NCBI GenBank assembly: GCA_023055505.1
Contig: JALIRH010000004.1
Location: forward strand, 34,787,502-34,851,501
Direction: 5' to 3'
Length of the DNA stretch: 64,000 nucleotides
Source of the DNA: Callipepla californica brunnescens
Taxonomy: Eukaryota > Chordata > Aves > Galliformes > Odontophoridae
The position numbers and the translations under genes are program-made. Every line of letters begins with the position of its first letter. Position 1 is the first letter of the stretch. The notes under the pieces were generated by a model that did not search any database, was not told the DNA's origin, and worked only from the letters and a program-made list of their open reading frames with translations. Positions 12,901-26,929 of this stretch are shown here, one piece after another.

Positions 12901-13781
12901 AGGCAAATATAAGGCAAGACACCTGACAACAGATTTGTTCAGAAAGACTCTAGGGTAGCCAGGAGAGAGGCAGGTTGGCAGATAAGCTCAAAAAGAAAAA
13001 TATTTTAAATGTATGACAGCATGTGAGAAGGCACAGCACTCATGGTGGGAAGTGAAATCAGGTGCAGGAATTAGTACCTGGGACTGGAAGCCAGGGATAA
13101 AAGAAGAGCTGCCCTTTGCAACAAACTCATATTTAGCCATCCATTTAAGTAGTGCTACATCAGAGTAGTTTTCCTGGGAATTGAGGAGCAGCTGCAGTTT
13201 CAAATAGCCAGGACACGGGGAAGGTCCAATCTTGTTTTTTAACCCAAACTTCTTATGCTATTTTTCATTCTATGCAATATTTCCTTTTGTTGCTTCTGCA
13301 CTGTGTTTGTGTCCCAGGGACAAGGCTGGGTAGCAGAGCTAGAGCTATAAGAAAGTGCTGAACTGACTTCTTTTTGCAACTTATTACTTGATCATGGTAA
13401 CAGAGACCTGGAAAGCTGAAATCCTTGCAGCCTCTATTTTTCACTGGATAAAGAGAGGTAGAAGACAGCAGCCATGGCCTTTGATTCGTTATCTGTTTTG
13501 TGGCAGTAGTATTGGTAGTTTGAAAAATGAAATGGAGAGACACAGTAAGCAGTATCAGATTCATGGCCTTTGTGAGTCATTGGGTTGAGTCTTTTTTTGA
13601 TGAGGTTTTTCAGTGAGTAGCTCACAGAAGTGAACTCTCTAAACACATTAGTGTTTCAAGAGTGCCATAGGTGTGACAGTTAAAAGGCTCAAGATGAGAA
13701 TTGTATACTCATGAGTTTGCAAGCTATTGTTTCACTGATACTTTCTGCTCATAAGTGATGTGTCTCTAAGGAGAACTAACA

Positions 13782-13783
<2 letters not shown>

Positions 13784-13822
<39 letters not shown>
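13784..13822. repeat. (AT)n microsatellite, 39 bases
   Basis: About 19.5 perfect AT units, followed by further AT-rich sequence (ATTATATAATTT) to about 13834. It is self-complementary along its length and so can extrude as a cruciform. It is the longest dinucleotide array in the window and probably polymorphic. Confidence 0.96.
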
Positions 13823-13826
<4 letters not shown>

Positions 13827-13834
13827 TATAATTT

Positions 13835-16800
13835 GGTATGAATGGATGACCTTAGTCAATTACATAGAATCAGGGAAAGACATACTGCAACAGGCTCAGC
13901 AGTGGTTGCAGTTGTAACAGCTCTCCTCTGCTTGTCCCATTTGTTGTCTCGCGGTCTGAGACCATTACGTGCCAGAGGAAGAAATGCAATATTTGACTTA
14001 AAGATCTCAGAGAATTTTATGACTTTTATTAGTTCACTCTAAATGCCTTCTGCCACCAAATCTTGCAAGGAGGCTTATATTAAAGCTTGTGGCTTGTACA
14101 TAGTTCTCTGAGGACATCCAGATTATCAGACTAAGTAAAATTACATGTTTTTGCATGCCAGAGGTAATGTTGGTTCCAGTGTGACAGTGAAGCTTTAAAG
14201 TGTACCGTAACAATGAGAAAGAAATCAGATAAAGTCTATCACTTAGGAGATCTGGTTTCAAGTGTCTGCCTCACAGCTTTCTAGGACATGTTACTTTATC
14301 CCTTTGCATTTATCTGTGAGTACGGATAACATTTGTAGCGACAGCCACTGTATTAGATATTGAACAGCTCTCAAATGCTGTTTGTTAAAGGTTCATAAAA
14401 TAAAAACTGTTGGCCCAGGCCAGGAACGAGCACTCTGAGGGGGTTCTGGGTTTGCCAAAAGCAGATAAAAAGAACCCAGATATGTAATTTGTCACGAACT
14501 GGAAAAAAAAAAAAAAAGCTCTGATGTGAGCTTAGTACATTGAGAATCATCAGATAACAGCTACCTCTGTCTAGGAATAGTAATTATCAGGGAGCTGTCA
14601 GCTGTTCCTACTTCTGTCACAAATATGGTGAGATTTTGGATAGAGACAAAGATGTTTTCTTCCGTTCTGGAAGCCTGTGGCTTTCTGAGCCTCTGTTCTC
14701 ATGTAATGTTGTTAAATACAAATGTTATTACATTTATAGTCCTTGGCTGGAAAAGTATGGGTTATTTTTCTATGCAAGAGAAACACGGACACATCCTTTA
14801 ATTTTAGAAATGTATATTTTTGAGAGATGTGTATGCTTTCACTAAGATGAAAAAAAAGATGCAAGTTTCATAGCAAAATCTGCTTACAGAGGGGACGGGG
14901 GGTAATGGCCCTATCTACCATTAGTTCACAGAACATTCCTGGAACTTCTTACATTTTCATACTCTTTGCAGTGTGACTTGATTTACTTTAAAGTAGGAAA
15001 ATGCCTCCTTTAAATTTGTCTACGTTTTTCTGTTTGAAGATCTCCTCAAATGACTACTGCAGTAAGAGAGTTATAACTACTTTTACAATTATGGTTATAT
15101 GTGTTCAGATAGAAAAATGGTGTGTAGCTTCCTTCACTAATCATTTCTTATATCTTGCTTTAAGGCTTTTTTCTGTAGTGGCAGAATAAAGGAATCCTTA
15201 AGTAATTCATGAGGCAAGGTAAAGTTGCCCTCAGCAGTGCTACAATTAATATTTTGCAATACTTTTCTCTGGAAAAGTATGTGGCTTAGAAGTATTAGTG
15301 TCATTTATTGTTTTTCTCATATATGGTTGCATACTACGATTTTATTTGATCATTAATCAAGAAACAGACATTTTTCTGGAATGCCAGGAACCACCTGTTT
15401 CTAAGACTGGAGTAGAAGATAAAATTCCTAAACACATGCAGGAGAATCTTAGGTGGAGGTTGTGAGTCTCTAGCCCACCTTAACACTATGTTTTTTCCTT
15501 TGTATCCTCTAATTGATCTCATCTAACTCTGAATAGTATAAAAATCAATAAATATTCGAAAGAAACACTTACCTTATTATATATTTTATGGTTTATAAGA
15601 CTGTTCTAGTTCTGTAATACAAGCGTAATAGTAGCAGCCCTGGTAAAACCAGAACCCCATTAGTAAGCTCAGAAGAAATAGAATGAGATGTCACAAAGGG
15701 AGAAGTCTCATGTTTTGTGAACAAACATTCAAAAGACCCAAAGTAAGTCTGCTTGATTTCAAGCTTTCTTTATAAGATATTTCAGGACTTCATAATAAGA
15801 AGGAGATATTTCTGCATTTGTGTGTTAAGTTTTTCAGGATTTCAAGTTTTTACCTGTACATTTTAGGGTGGCTATTGAGATTCCCAAGATGCCTTGCTTA
15901 GCAGGTGCTGCAAAATAAAAGGTTATATACAGCATGCTATTTGTTGTAATACTTGAGGAGAAATAATCAAAGTTGATCAGGGTCACCAAATCTTATTCAC
16001 AGTAGCAGCAAAACCTCAGTGAGGCAGACTGTACAGCTTGTGCTTTGTGTAGAAAATATGCAAAGTATGGGTAAAGGACAAGAAATGAACACAGGCATTT
16101 TAGACAAAGTATTAACTTTGAGTAGGAATAACTCAGTGGGGTCACACAACCTGCTCAACTTGAGCAAATCTAGAACCTTTGGTCTGAAATTTGTTTCATC
16201 TTCTGAATGGACTAAATGCTGTTGATGGTGACCTCAGGATGCAAACTCTATTCTTGGAAGAGTAAAGGAGTAGAAGCTTGTTTGGAAAGGAGAGTAAAGC
16301 TAAGGTGTATTTGCTGACCAACAAAAACATCACTATAAAACACTAGGAAAAGCTCTGAAGATGATGTGTTAGGATAGTGTGTTCTTGGGGAAGCTGAGGG
16401 GGGGATACTCTGCAAATCCCTCTTAGCGTCTCTCTAGTTGCTATAAAGACAGAGAGCTGAATGAGGAGGAGAGACACAGACAGGTCTTTTGGCCAGAGGA
16501 GATCCATCCCCTCACAGCAATAGAAAAGCTTTGGTGACGTTGATGAGTTGCCGTACCTCAGGAGCTGGTGGGAATGAAGAACACAGGAAGTGAGCATACT
16601 GTGGTTTGAGGCAAGAGGTGGGATGTATTGTGATGTGTATGGCTTTGTTGGTGTATACTGAACCAACTTCCTTTTGAAGCCCTAGACCAAATGATACCAC
16701 AGTTTTTTAGAAAATAACATTGCAATCATACATTTCACTGCAGTCTTGTTTACTGTTTGAAAGGTTGACTGATCTTTTCATTGAAAATAAATGAAAGGGA

Positions 16801-19800
16801 TTTTTTGACATTGATTTCTTCAACTGGATCAGTAAGCTGCTTTAGAAGAACAGAGGAATTCAACTCAGCCTAAAATTACATCTGTTTGTAGTTGAGGCTG
16901 CAGAGTTGTAAATCTTATTCCCTCTAGGACATTAATCCACAAAAGGAGGTAGCATACAGCAAATCTAAATAACATTTTTAGTGACCTGTGTTTCGTGTGC
17001 TGTCTTGTCTCTTTCTGTCGGTGTCCCAATAGATGCAAAAATAGCAGCAAAACAGCAGTGGAAAAAAAACCTGCAGAAGTAGTCAGGACACTGGAGCAGT
17101 CAGACTGAAAATGCAGTCAGCAGCATAGCTGCATTTAGAAAATATTAACAGATCAGACGTTGTCATGGTTCTGTAAGAGGGAGTCTTTTATATCCCAAGA
17201 CCTATTTCAGCTAGATATGTGATAATCATAATTCTAGAGGTCTGGATGTGAGAAAGTTTGAAGTAAAATGTGAGAGTCATGCTAAACACACACAACTGTG
17301 TAACCTGCATGTGCAGGTTCCAGTGCCATCTGGTTGAGCACAGCACCAGAGGTATACTTCACCATGCCCTGTTGGTAACTAATTCATGTTATGTACATGA
17401 GTTTAAGTGTCTGATAAACAAGTTAGAAGGCCTGTCATTTTCCTTATGCAGCCATCACTGCAGATGGAAGTGTTACGATAACTCATGTGGGCAGATTATT
17501 TGATGCAATTCAGTGTAAAGGAATATTCTTGATGACTCAGTTGTGGGCAGAAGACAGTCAACATGTTTTGGCCTTTTATGAGGACCCTTCTGAACCCAGA
17601 GCTTCAGAGATGTGCGCTTTCATAGTGCAACTATTAAACTCACCTAGCTCCTTCACTATTGGAAAGCTGCTGAAAGATTTCACCTCTCAGAAGATCTGGC
17701 ATGCAAAGAAGCAGAGCTTCTAAGTGTTCTGTTTAGAAACTCTGAATTCCACATGTGAACCTTTGCAGGCTCCCTGGGATTTCAGAGATAAATGGGTTAA
17801 TACTGTATATGGGTAATTTAAAATTGAATGAAATCAGTGTTAAGTTGATCCTTTACCCAGTCCAAGGTATTGTGGAGCTGCTGTCAGTGCTTGGAAAGAA
17901 TCTAAGCTACTAAAAAATTGGCATCAATGTGCTGGGGAGAAAAAGTGGAATTTTTTGAATGTGTTGGAATAAGACCTCCAACTTGCATCAGGAACTGGCG
18001 TTTTAGTATGCAAATTCTTCATATGAAAAAGAAAGAAATTTATAGCCGTAAGATAATATAATAATTCTTTTCAGTGCATACCCCAGGCATCTGTCGTTAT
18101 GGCTTTTTACACCTTTATGTTTTTGGAACATCGTAGTGATTCTTCCTCAAAGCAGAAATAGCAGAGAGGTATTAATCAGCTTCTATCCTTTGGCCATGGT
18201 GTGTTGAATACAAAGGAACTATTAAAATACAGATTTTGGGATGAGGAATTGTAAGAGAGTCCTTCTTTTTAGATGGTCACTATGTAAATGGAAAGGAAAT
18301 TTACAGCATTTCTTCATATATATTTATTTTTCCCATGGCTATGTTTCCTCTTGCTCTAAAACAAATATAAAAATGTCTAGGCAATGTGAGATAACAAATG
18401 TGCCAGCAGAATGCACTGGAAGCACAAGCAGAAGACCAGCATGCCTGGAAGTTGAAATGGAGACTGAGGATTTCTCTAAAGAATACATGGCTGTCACAAC
18501 CCTTAGTGCCCCTTAGTACCATCTGAAAAAAGGGTTAATCTTATCCTTTTATGGTACAGATATTGACCTAGTGATGACTTCTATTCCTGTTGTTTTATAC
18601 AACATCTTTTTCTGTAAGCAAAATCAAGTAATATAATGTTGGATATCTCAAAACTCTTTATGACATATTCTCTTCCATCAATTGTTTTGGGAATTGACAG
18701 CATTAAATGTGAAGCATCTCTTTCCACTTGCATGATCAGAATGGTAGTTGAATTTAATAAAGAAATCTAATCAGTGAGTCCCACTAAATGCCAGACTACT
18801 AAATTGTTCTAAAATTCTTCATGTAGTAAATTTGGCTGAAGCATAAGCCTTTTCTTTTTCAGGTCTGTCTTTGATCCTGGTAAATGCTTTTACTGTTCTC
18901 CCTCCCAGTAATTACCAGGGTCATTATGCAACCGTAGATACGATAAAATGGTTTGCCTGTCTTTGAAGCATGCCAAAGACAGTTACACATTAGTAATAAA
19001 AACATTTTCATAGCTCATTTCACCCCTGCTTACAATCACTTAGCACTTTTTTTTATATAAAAGCAAGATCATTGCCAATACCTTGACAGATGATTCAACA
19101 TGAATCACAAGGGAGAATGGAACCAACTAGTGAGTGATTATTTAAGGGAACTCACTGGATGAGAGTTTCTGGAATGAGATCTCAGAAAGTCAACACATCA
19201 CACAGCATGTGTTAAGGACCAAAAATCATGGGTAAATGTCAGGAAGATAGACTTCTGTAAAAGACAGAAGGTTTGCTCTGAATGGAGAAAGATCAATTTT
19301 AGTGGTTTTGGACTATCCAGTCTCAAATTGTGATGCAACTGTTAAGGGCAACAACCTTAAAAAAACTAGAGAGACACTGCAGGTGTCTGTTGTTAAGAAA
19401 AACACTACCAGGCAATAGAAAGAAAAACAACTTAATGTTAAACCTTAGCTCAAAAATCTTAATGAAAGAATTAAAATAAAGATAAACCACTGTGTGATGG
19501 CATTTAGAAAAAAAATTCTTCTGTAAATTTTCAGGGGCCACCAACTTTGGTGAAAGTTATTTTATGAAAAAGAAGTACTGAATAATGCCAAGTGAACATT
19601 GCTAGGTCTGAGAATAGAATAGAATACAATATTGTAATAGTTGGCAACCTTATTTAAAGATTTTCTTTATGCTTTTATTAATACTGTAGTGACTTTATCT
19701 TTTGTTCTCATTAGTCAGTTATTCTCCAGTCATGAAAAAATATGAGTTATTGTAGATGATTTGCTGTAGTCTGTTTATGAAGGTAATGAAACTGAGAAAA

Positions 19801-22679
19801 TCTTTATCAAGTATGTACACCGCAGGAAACTGGATAGCAGGTGGGTAGTCCAGAACATTGTCCTCAGGAGAAAAAAAGAGACATAAAGAAGATTTCAGCA
19901 TTAACTTGATCACAAACTCCATGTTTATTTTTTTATAAACTCCTGTGGTAAGGTGAAAATAACAACTACAATCAAACAAATGTGTGCTGACAGTATTTAG
20001 TTCTTCTAGGAGATTTTAAAAATGTTCCTCAAAACATTATGGTAGTTGCTGCTGGATTTAGATTTCCTTAATGCCTGAACCTTGTAGACTAGGAGAAAAG
20101 CTCTTCCTTCACATTTACCAGTGGTCTGTGTATTGAAAAAATCTGCTGCTGAGTATAAAATGAACATGTAGGAATTGAGACTTTTAAAGCCTGAGTCTAC
20201 TGAAGGAAAACATGTCCAGCTGTATCAAGAGGAATATACCATTCTTAGAACACTGCATGCAGGTTTTTCTCCAGAACAGAAGAAGGCTACAATTTGATCT
20301 CAGTTGACTGAATAGTAACCATTTCAGAAAGATCTTTGAATATCTGAGGAGGAAATGTTCCTTTGATGGGACTCAAAATTGGAGGTCCCTAAAAGGAGGT
20401 AAAAAAAAAAAAAACAAACAAGAAAATTCTGAGGAATAGAAAGTTCTCCCAAGCAGTGGTTAATAAAGCAGTTGAAGGGGAAATTTAGAACATACAATTG
20501 CTAAAATTTGCTGTATTTTCTTCTTATCAGTTTTAATTTGATACAGTAAAATGAATACAGAGAACAAAACAGACCTGGAGTCCTGTTGCCAGGGAGATCA
20601 AGGAAGGAAGGGCTTTTCCTGCAAAGAAGGAAAACAGAACTCTTGTAGGTCAGGTCCAGACTGTGGAGGTGAAGTCTATTTTCTAAAAGATTTAAGGAAA
20701 TTTGATAAAAACAACTTGCTACTTTGTACTGCAGAGATGTCTGACACTTGGGTTAGAATTGTATGGATAAAAGGAAATTTGTTTCCTCTAAAACAGGTTT
20801 AAAATGGACATCCATACGTCTTCAGTACCTACCTTCTAAGTCAGAAAGCCTTGTACCGTGTGAAAATAAATAGGAAAATACAACTATTCTGGAAGATGCA
20901 CCAGCAAATGTGTTTTATCTCTAGATAATACAGGGTTCTCTTGTTAATGGTTATAATATGAACAATTTAGTTTGTTGTGTCCTCCTGACTTTAGACATAG
21001 TGCCATTAAAACCTAAGTAATGCTGAGGATGCCTTTTATGAAGCATGGAGGTATTAACATGAAAGCAGTGTTCTGACTAAAGAGCTCTTCTGCTGCTGCT
21101 AGTGGCAATGCTGAGAAACTTGTATTGGAGCAACTGGATGTTAACTCCATGCCACAATTCTTTCATATAACAACTTAAAAAAGGAGAACTAGTTAAAATA
21201 ATTGTATTTTGTTCTCCATACTTTTATAACAATTTTCTTGTTTACATAAATGTTCGTATGTACTCTTAATGTGTTCTCTGTTGTTACAGAAGATTTATGT
21301 GAGCGTTTAAAGATAAAACTGTTTATCCTTAAGCAGCGCTGTATTTTCACTAAGGAATGTGGTAATCATAACCTTGCAAAGACATGACTTGATTTGTTGT
21401 AATAAGTTTTAAAATAACCCAGACTGTCAAAAACTCTCTATAGTATTTTATATATACATTGGTGAGTAGTAGCATCACCATTTATTTTTCATAGTGGGAA
21501 GAAATACAGAACTCCTCGTACAAGCATTTTGTAATCTTAGTGGAGAACAGATTACTGAGAACAGAGCTGAGGTCAAAGGAGATTGCCACTAGGGATCAAA
21601 AACTTTCTGAAGGACTTACATATTAGATTTTGCCTGTGAAGTTCGAAGTAAGTGGGAGTCCATTTGTCAAAAGGTATTTTCTTCTCTTACACCAGTTTTG
21701 AAAACTTCATACGTGACAACACAAAAAAGACACTTACAAAGTTATCGAGAAACATGTTCCTGCTTTAAAGTTCTAATTTTAATAACGGAGTAGTGTACAC
21801 TTCTGATCATCAGGCAAGGCAATTACGATATATCATTTGGCAAACTATTGCTGATCTGCAAACACAGTCTGATCTTTCCTTTGTTTATTGGCATGGTGCC
21901 TGCTGCATCTATTCTTTTGTACAGCTGTCAATGTCAGGCTCTCTGGAAGCACTGACATCGTTGTTTCCTTCAGATGTGACCATATTTGTCACTGATGTGT
22001 AAAAAAATTAATATAATCTGTCTGAAGTTGAGTAGATTCATAACACATTTTGTGCTAATGGCATAATTTTCATGAATCTAGTAACAACTGTTTTAAGCAG
22101 CTGCCCTGAGACTAAGTTTTCCCAGTTACTGACCTCTTTGCCAAATGCTTTCATAATTCTTCATTCATGAGATAGCTGTTTAAGAGGTACCTGTGTAGCT
22201 TCTTCATGTTTTCTAAAGAGAGGGAAGTGAGTATTATTTGCAGTTGACACTGATCAACAGCAAGATCCCTCATTTATACAGTAGGTGCTTTAATGTGTGT
22301 GGTTTAATTTTCACCATCTTCCTGCTGTGTCTGAGCTGTCAGATTGGCATGTTCTTCTAGAGTCATGCTGCTGCCTATCCTTCAGCTACATGTCACACAG
22401 AAGTATCTGTACAAGGAGGCTAGTCTCCAATTGGGTGACTGGGGTACAGTGGCTGTAACAGAGCAGCAGCCTACATAGGGGCTCTACTGCTCTACTGACA
22501 GTGTATTGGAGCTTTTGCTGTGGTAGCTGACATCCTGCTAAACAACTGGCAAAAACTATTTGAGTGTGAATTAAAAATGAAATGATGAGAAACAGTCAAA
22601 ACTCAAAACACTTTCCTTCATGATCCCTGTCTTCCCAGGCTCAAATAGCTTCACTGAATTCCCTACTATTTTATCACCA
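13835..22679. other. AT-rich unique sequence, no gene seen
   Basis: Nearly 9 kb without a recognisable gene or interspersed repeat. It holds A15 at 14503-14517 and A14 at 20401-20414. Small open frames (60-107 codons) occur on both strands without family motifs, including 16343-16666 minus and 18241-18516 plus. Confidence 0.5.
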
Positions 22680-22865
22680 GCCCAAGCAGCAGCAGGATGG
22701 AACAGTGGAACTGTGATCAGTCCGTGGTGCCTCATCTCTGCTGCTCCTTCCTCCTCACACTCTTCCTTTGCTCCTCTGTGAAGTTCCTCCCATGGGATGC
22801 TGTCCTTTTTGAACTGCTCCTGTGTGGGTCCTTCCCGTGGGTAGAACAAACCACTGCAGCATGAA
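22680..22865 (+). mobile_element. Probable avian LTR-type repeat fragment
   Basis: A GC-richer block with internally recurring phrases: GTTCCTCCCATGGGATGC at about 22781, then GAACTGCTCCTGTGTGGG and TCCTTCCCGTGGG to about 22841. Two degenerate units of roughly 35 bases are visible, each of the form CTCC...TGTG..TCC..CCC(A/G)TGGG. This resembles the internally repetitive LTR-like interspersed repeats I know from bird genomes, preceded by CTGCTGCTCCTTCCTCCTCAC. That match is from memory and the family is not named. No terminal TG/CA boundary, primer-binding site or internal retroviral sequence is seen, so it would be a solo or partial copy. The boundaries are approximate. The minus-strand open frames crossing it (22571-22849 and 22755-23024) look like shadows. 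Confidence 0.45.
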
Positions 22866-25800
22866 TCCCTGATATTTCAGCATCAGTAGAAAATGGCAAT
22901 CACTATCACAGAGCAGCTTTTCAGACAAATTTTTTGCTTTACAAACTTGATCAGGAACACTTTGGGAAATGTAGAATGATTCATCTATAATTGCTGAAGG
23001 TTTGAAAATAGCCTCATCACACAAATTTATTCTCTTTCCTGTTCAAAAAATAGCATTGAAAAGAAATTAATTTACTTATACTCTACCATCTGTAGGTGTA
23101 GGGAATTTCCATCAGAATATTCTCCAGGACTGTGGATTGCTAAAGATTTAACTGTAGAGAGAAATTACATCGTAAAGGTTTTACAATGAAACAAGAGCAA
23201 CAATGTTTTTAATTGCATTTGGAGGTGTCATCTCTGAGTTTTGTTCAGTTGATGAGTTAAGCAAACCCTGGAGGACCCTTGACTACTTTGTTTTTTTCCA
23301 GTGGACCTTAGTATGTTTACATGTTGCCATCCATTTAGGATAGAAGGATGTACTGTGGGAAGCATAATGTGGCACACATTGCTTCCAGCCTGGAAGCATC
23401 TACTAAACTCCTACAGAAGGTGCTGTACAGGGAGAAGGGTATTTATATCACTGAAACCTATACAGAAAGGGATAGTATCAAGTAAGATGTCTAGGCCCGA
23501 GAGTTCTGTTAATGCTACTATACTCATGCAACTTCTGTAAGACTGAATAAAAATGCTGATGTGGAATAAATATGTTAATTATTCCCTTTCTGGCAGCTGG
23601 AAAATGTAAAGTTGGAAGGTGAACACAAACGGATCAAATAAATGCTTTAACTTAAGTATCGATGATTTGGAATATTTGGAAACAGAAGTACTATGCATTT
23701 TAAAAATATAACTCCTTCCTCTTTGTGGTATTGAAACCATGCAGTTTGGATATGAAACACTCAGAATTCAGAAGTAGATTGATTGTCGGTACCCTTTATA
23801 AACCAAGTGAGAAATAATACTTCTTAGTTGTCTTAAACATCTTAATTTGTACACCCTAGTGAGCAGAGAGCAAAGCTAAATTGTACTCTTAGTTTGTAAT
23901 ATCCATCTGTCATTGGAAAAGGTCTCAAAGCAAAGCTGGACACAATGCACAGTTGAGTGCTGCCATATAAGCTTCCCTAAGGAGCTTGTCTTTAGTTATT
24001 TTGTTATGCTGTGTGTAAAGTTTAAGAATTAATGATTTAGAGGAAGAAAGAGTCACTCCTTCACGTGGCTTGTCAAAGAACATATATGCTTTTACTCGGT
24101 GCTTGGTCTAGTTCTGTTGCAGAGCAGAGGTGAAGACAAGCATCACCAGGATTGAAGAGAGGTGTCAGAAACTTCGGGGTGTGTGGTATTCACAAAGCAA
24201 ACATTGAGGTTCAGTGGAGATTTATGTAATCATTTCAGAACCAACATGATTCAAAAAAGTCAGTATGGCAAGTGGTTGACAAGGGGCTTTTCTTTCTTGA
24301 GAGTTTTCTTTTCATGTCCTCATGATCAAAAACGTGGATTGAATGGAGTTTAGATTCCTTTTGATTTCAGTGAGATGAGAACTTCCCTTATGATTCCAAA
24401 TTTTTATGCAATTTGTAGTTCCGTTTACAAATTTTATCTAATTGTGAGTAAGCACTAGAATAGCCACACGTCAAAGAACACTATCCCAATTATGTGAAAA
24501 GAAGAGATCAGCTCTCCTCCCTGATGGAAATATGTTTCTCCTGCCTGCCACTGCAATCTCTTTAGTCTGAGAGACTACATCAAGTGAAAATACATTCATC
24601 TTTCCACACCATTTAGGCTATTGCCTACTTAATGGAACATATAATGGGTTGAAATTTCCACCTGGTGGTTGAGATGTGAGATGGATCCCAAGGGTATAAT
24701 GTAGGCTGCTTTTTAATATTCCAGTGGTACTGCTTACAGCGATGCACTTCTGAATTTAGTTAATATTATGTCTTACAGAAATCAGTGGCATTATTCTGCT
24801 TTGCATTTTCACTAACTGTTGGCCTGAGAAGCCTATTTCAAGTATGAATTAGATGTACGTATGAGCTCAAGGCTATGGAGCTCTGGATTGAAGTTTGGTT
24901 GAAGGAGCAGAGAACAGAATGGGTAATAATGAAGAGTAAAGTGTTTATTGCTGCACTAACTTGGTTTTACATGAGTTGTATGAGCTGAATGAAACATCTT
25001 TTTAATGAAATCTATAAGAGCTGCCAGTAACAGAATATTAAAGTATATCCAGATTTCGACAGGAAGCCCATCCTCCTATGTTTTTTGAGAGGATACTAAG
25101 GCAAAAAAAGGAAGATCTCAAGGGTTAAATGAAAAAAAGAGGGGGAGCAAGTACATGTTCAGCCATCTGTTGGACTACAAGAAGAAAATCTGCTGGGCAG
25201 ACGTGATGAAGGCATTTACTAGGCATGAAACAGCAGATCTATTTAAAAGGAGCTCCACAGAGGCCATCACTTTCACAGATACCTATCTTGCTGACATGTG
25301 AGTGGAAAAATGCAGTTACCCAGTAAGAAGAAAAAGATTCTGATGCACATAATAAGAAAGAATTGAACACACTGTTCTAGAGATGCAAATTCTTGGGAAA
25401 GTGAAATGCCAGAAAATATGGCTAGGAGTATGCTGCATCTGAAATTGCATCTGATTCTGATATTGCAGGATTTTGAAACAGACATGTTGAAATTTCTTGT
25501 CAAGGAAGAGATAGCAGACCAAAGACTTGTAATCTAGGATTTGTTAAAGCACTTTTCCAAGTACTTCAGTTCTTTTCAGGCTGATGCAGTGGCTATTTGA
25601 ATGGGGAGAGTTTGCTGACATAGATGTGATGCAATGAGGTATGGTGCTTCCTTTTGGCTGTCAGGAAGATGTGATCCCTGGAAAGATGAGTGGTTGGGAG
25701 AAGGTTGTGACTGAGCTACTCCTGTGATCAGGTAGAAAAGGGGGAGGGAGAGAAAACAAAACTGTTGTGTTGTGCCAGAAAACAGCTGCAAAGAGTCAGT

Positions 25801-26656
25801 ATTGCTGCTCCTGTGAGTAATTGATGATGGAGAAAACTCCTGTATTGATTGGTGCTCCAGAAGTAATGTTTCTATATCCTTAAGCTTTTGAAATTGGTGG
25901 TGGCTGCAACAACAGCAACCTGCTTGGGCAAAGTAAGCAGAATGCCTTTTTAATCCTTTAGCTGCTCACTCTCTGCTCATAGCAATGTTCTTGCAGAAGA
26001 CTGTTATTAAATTCTATGCACTAACTCTTTAAGAAGGATTAGAGTCTTGATACAAGGCTGTGATAGAAAACTGATTCAGTGTAATAAATGGTAGCTTTTT
26101 TGGATCTTCATAGACAATAGACAGGAAATATCTTTCTGGAACTTAACAGTGTCTTCCCGACACCAGATTCCTGAACAGGCTCTGTTCTTCAATACAGCTG
26201 TACAGTCTGTACGAAATTCAATCTCCAACCCTTCTATGTTATTACCATCCCTATTTCTTCTTGAAATTACTGAGTTAGAGAGAGTCTTAAAAGTTACATT
26301 TGTGTAGTGTTTGCGATACAGTGACATTGCTTGATAATAGCTGATGGCAGTAAGAATCATTCCTTTTGCAAATGTCTGAAACAGCAAACACTGGAAAGGA
26401 CTGTAAGAGAATAATGGCTTTGAGTGATCTAATGAAGTGGATCTTACATGGAATGATGTGAACAAAACTCAGAAAAGATTAGATTGAATAGGACTGAGAA
26501 GGATAAAAAACACAATTAGCAGTGAAGTCTGCTACGTTCTGGAATCGTCTCCTAAGAAACTGCTGCAGTCATTTTGAAGTGGATTGAATACAGCCCTAAA
26601 AATATTCTATTCTGCACTCATCTCTGGGGAAATGGCTAAGTGTAATCTTACAGGCC
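22866..26656. other. Unique sequence, no gene seen
   Basis: No interspersed repeat is recognised with confidence. The largest open frame is 129 codons on the minus strand (26076-26465), without a domain I can name and without convincing splice borders. Confidence 0.5.
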
Positions 26657-26698
26657 TTTTTTTTTTTCTTTTTTTTCTTCTTTTTTTTCTTTTTTTTT
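26657..26698 (+). repeat. Pyrimidine tract, T-rich with scattered C
   Basis: A 42-base pure pyrimidine run (T11-C-T8-C-TT-C and so on). It sits about 230 bases before the candidate regulatory block at 26930. A splice-acceptor role is unlikely because no AG follows at suitable distance with an open frame. Confidence 0.85.
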
Positions 26699-26929
26699 AT
26701 CTCTTTCTTATGTGTCTCTACCAGTTCTAACCATGCTTTTCATTACTTTGGTAGCTGTTCACAGAGTGCCTTTTGCAAACAGCCTTTCGTCTGCCAATCT
26801 GTGGATTTAAGCACAGTGTTCAGCACCATGCTCTCTCCTTTCTGAGAAGAGTGAGGAAGGAGGGAGGGATGGGATAGGAAAACTACAGAGTTTAAGACTC
26901 ATGGTTAGTATGCTGTGCAGACAGACAAA

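Larger units (their letters stand above)
7213..13783. other. AT-rich unique sequence, no gene seen
   Basis: Contains homopolymers A22 at 8003-8024 and T17 at 9940-9956. Scattered open frames of 60-114 codons occur on both strands; the largest (9214-9558, minus) shows no recognisable domain. A somewhat GC-richer stretch at 10080-10260 is unassigned. No repeat family is recognised with confidence. Confidence 0.5.

Noticed and set aside
22571..23024. Two minus-strand frames of 92 and 89 codons
   Set aside because: Both cross the LTR-like block; their residues there come from repeat sequence and there is no domain.
25846..25885. Mariner-like terminus (GGTGCTCCAGAAGTAATG)
   Set aside because: Resembles the end of an avian mariner element for fewer than 20 bases, with no continuing similarity and no opposite terminal repeat.
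26076..26465. 129-codon minus-strand open frame
   Set aside because: No recognisable motif or domain and no convincing splice borders; treated as chance.
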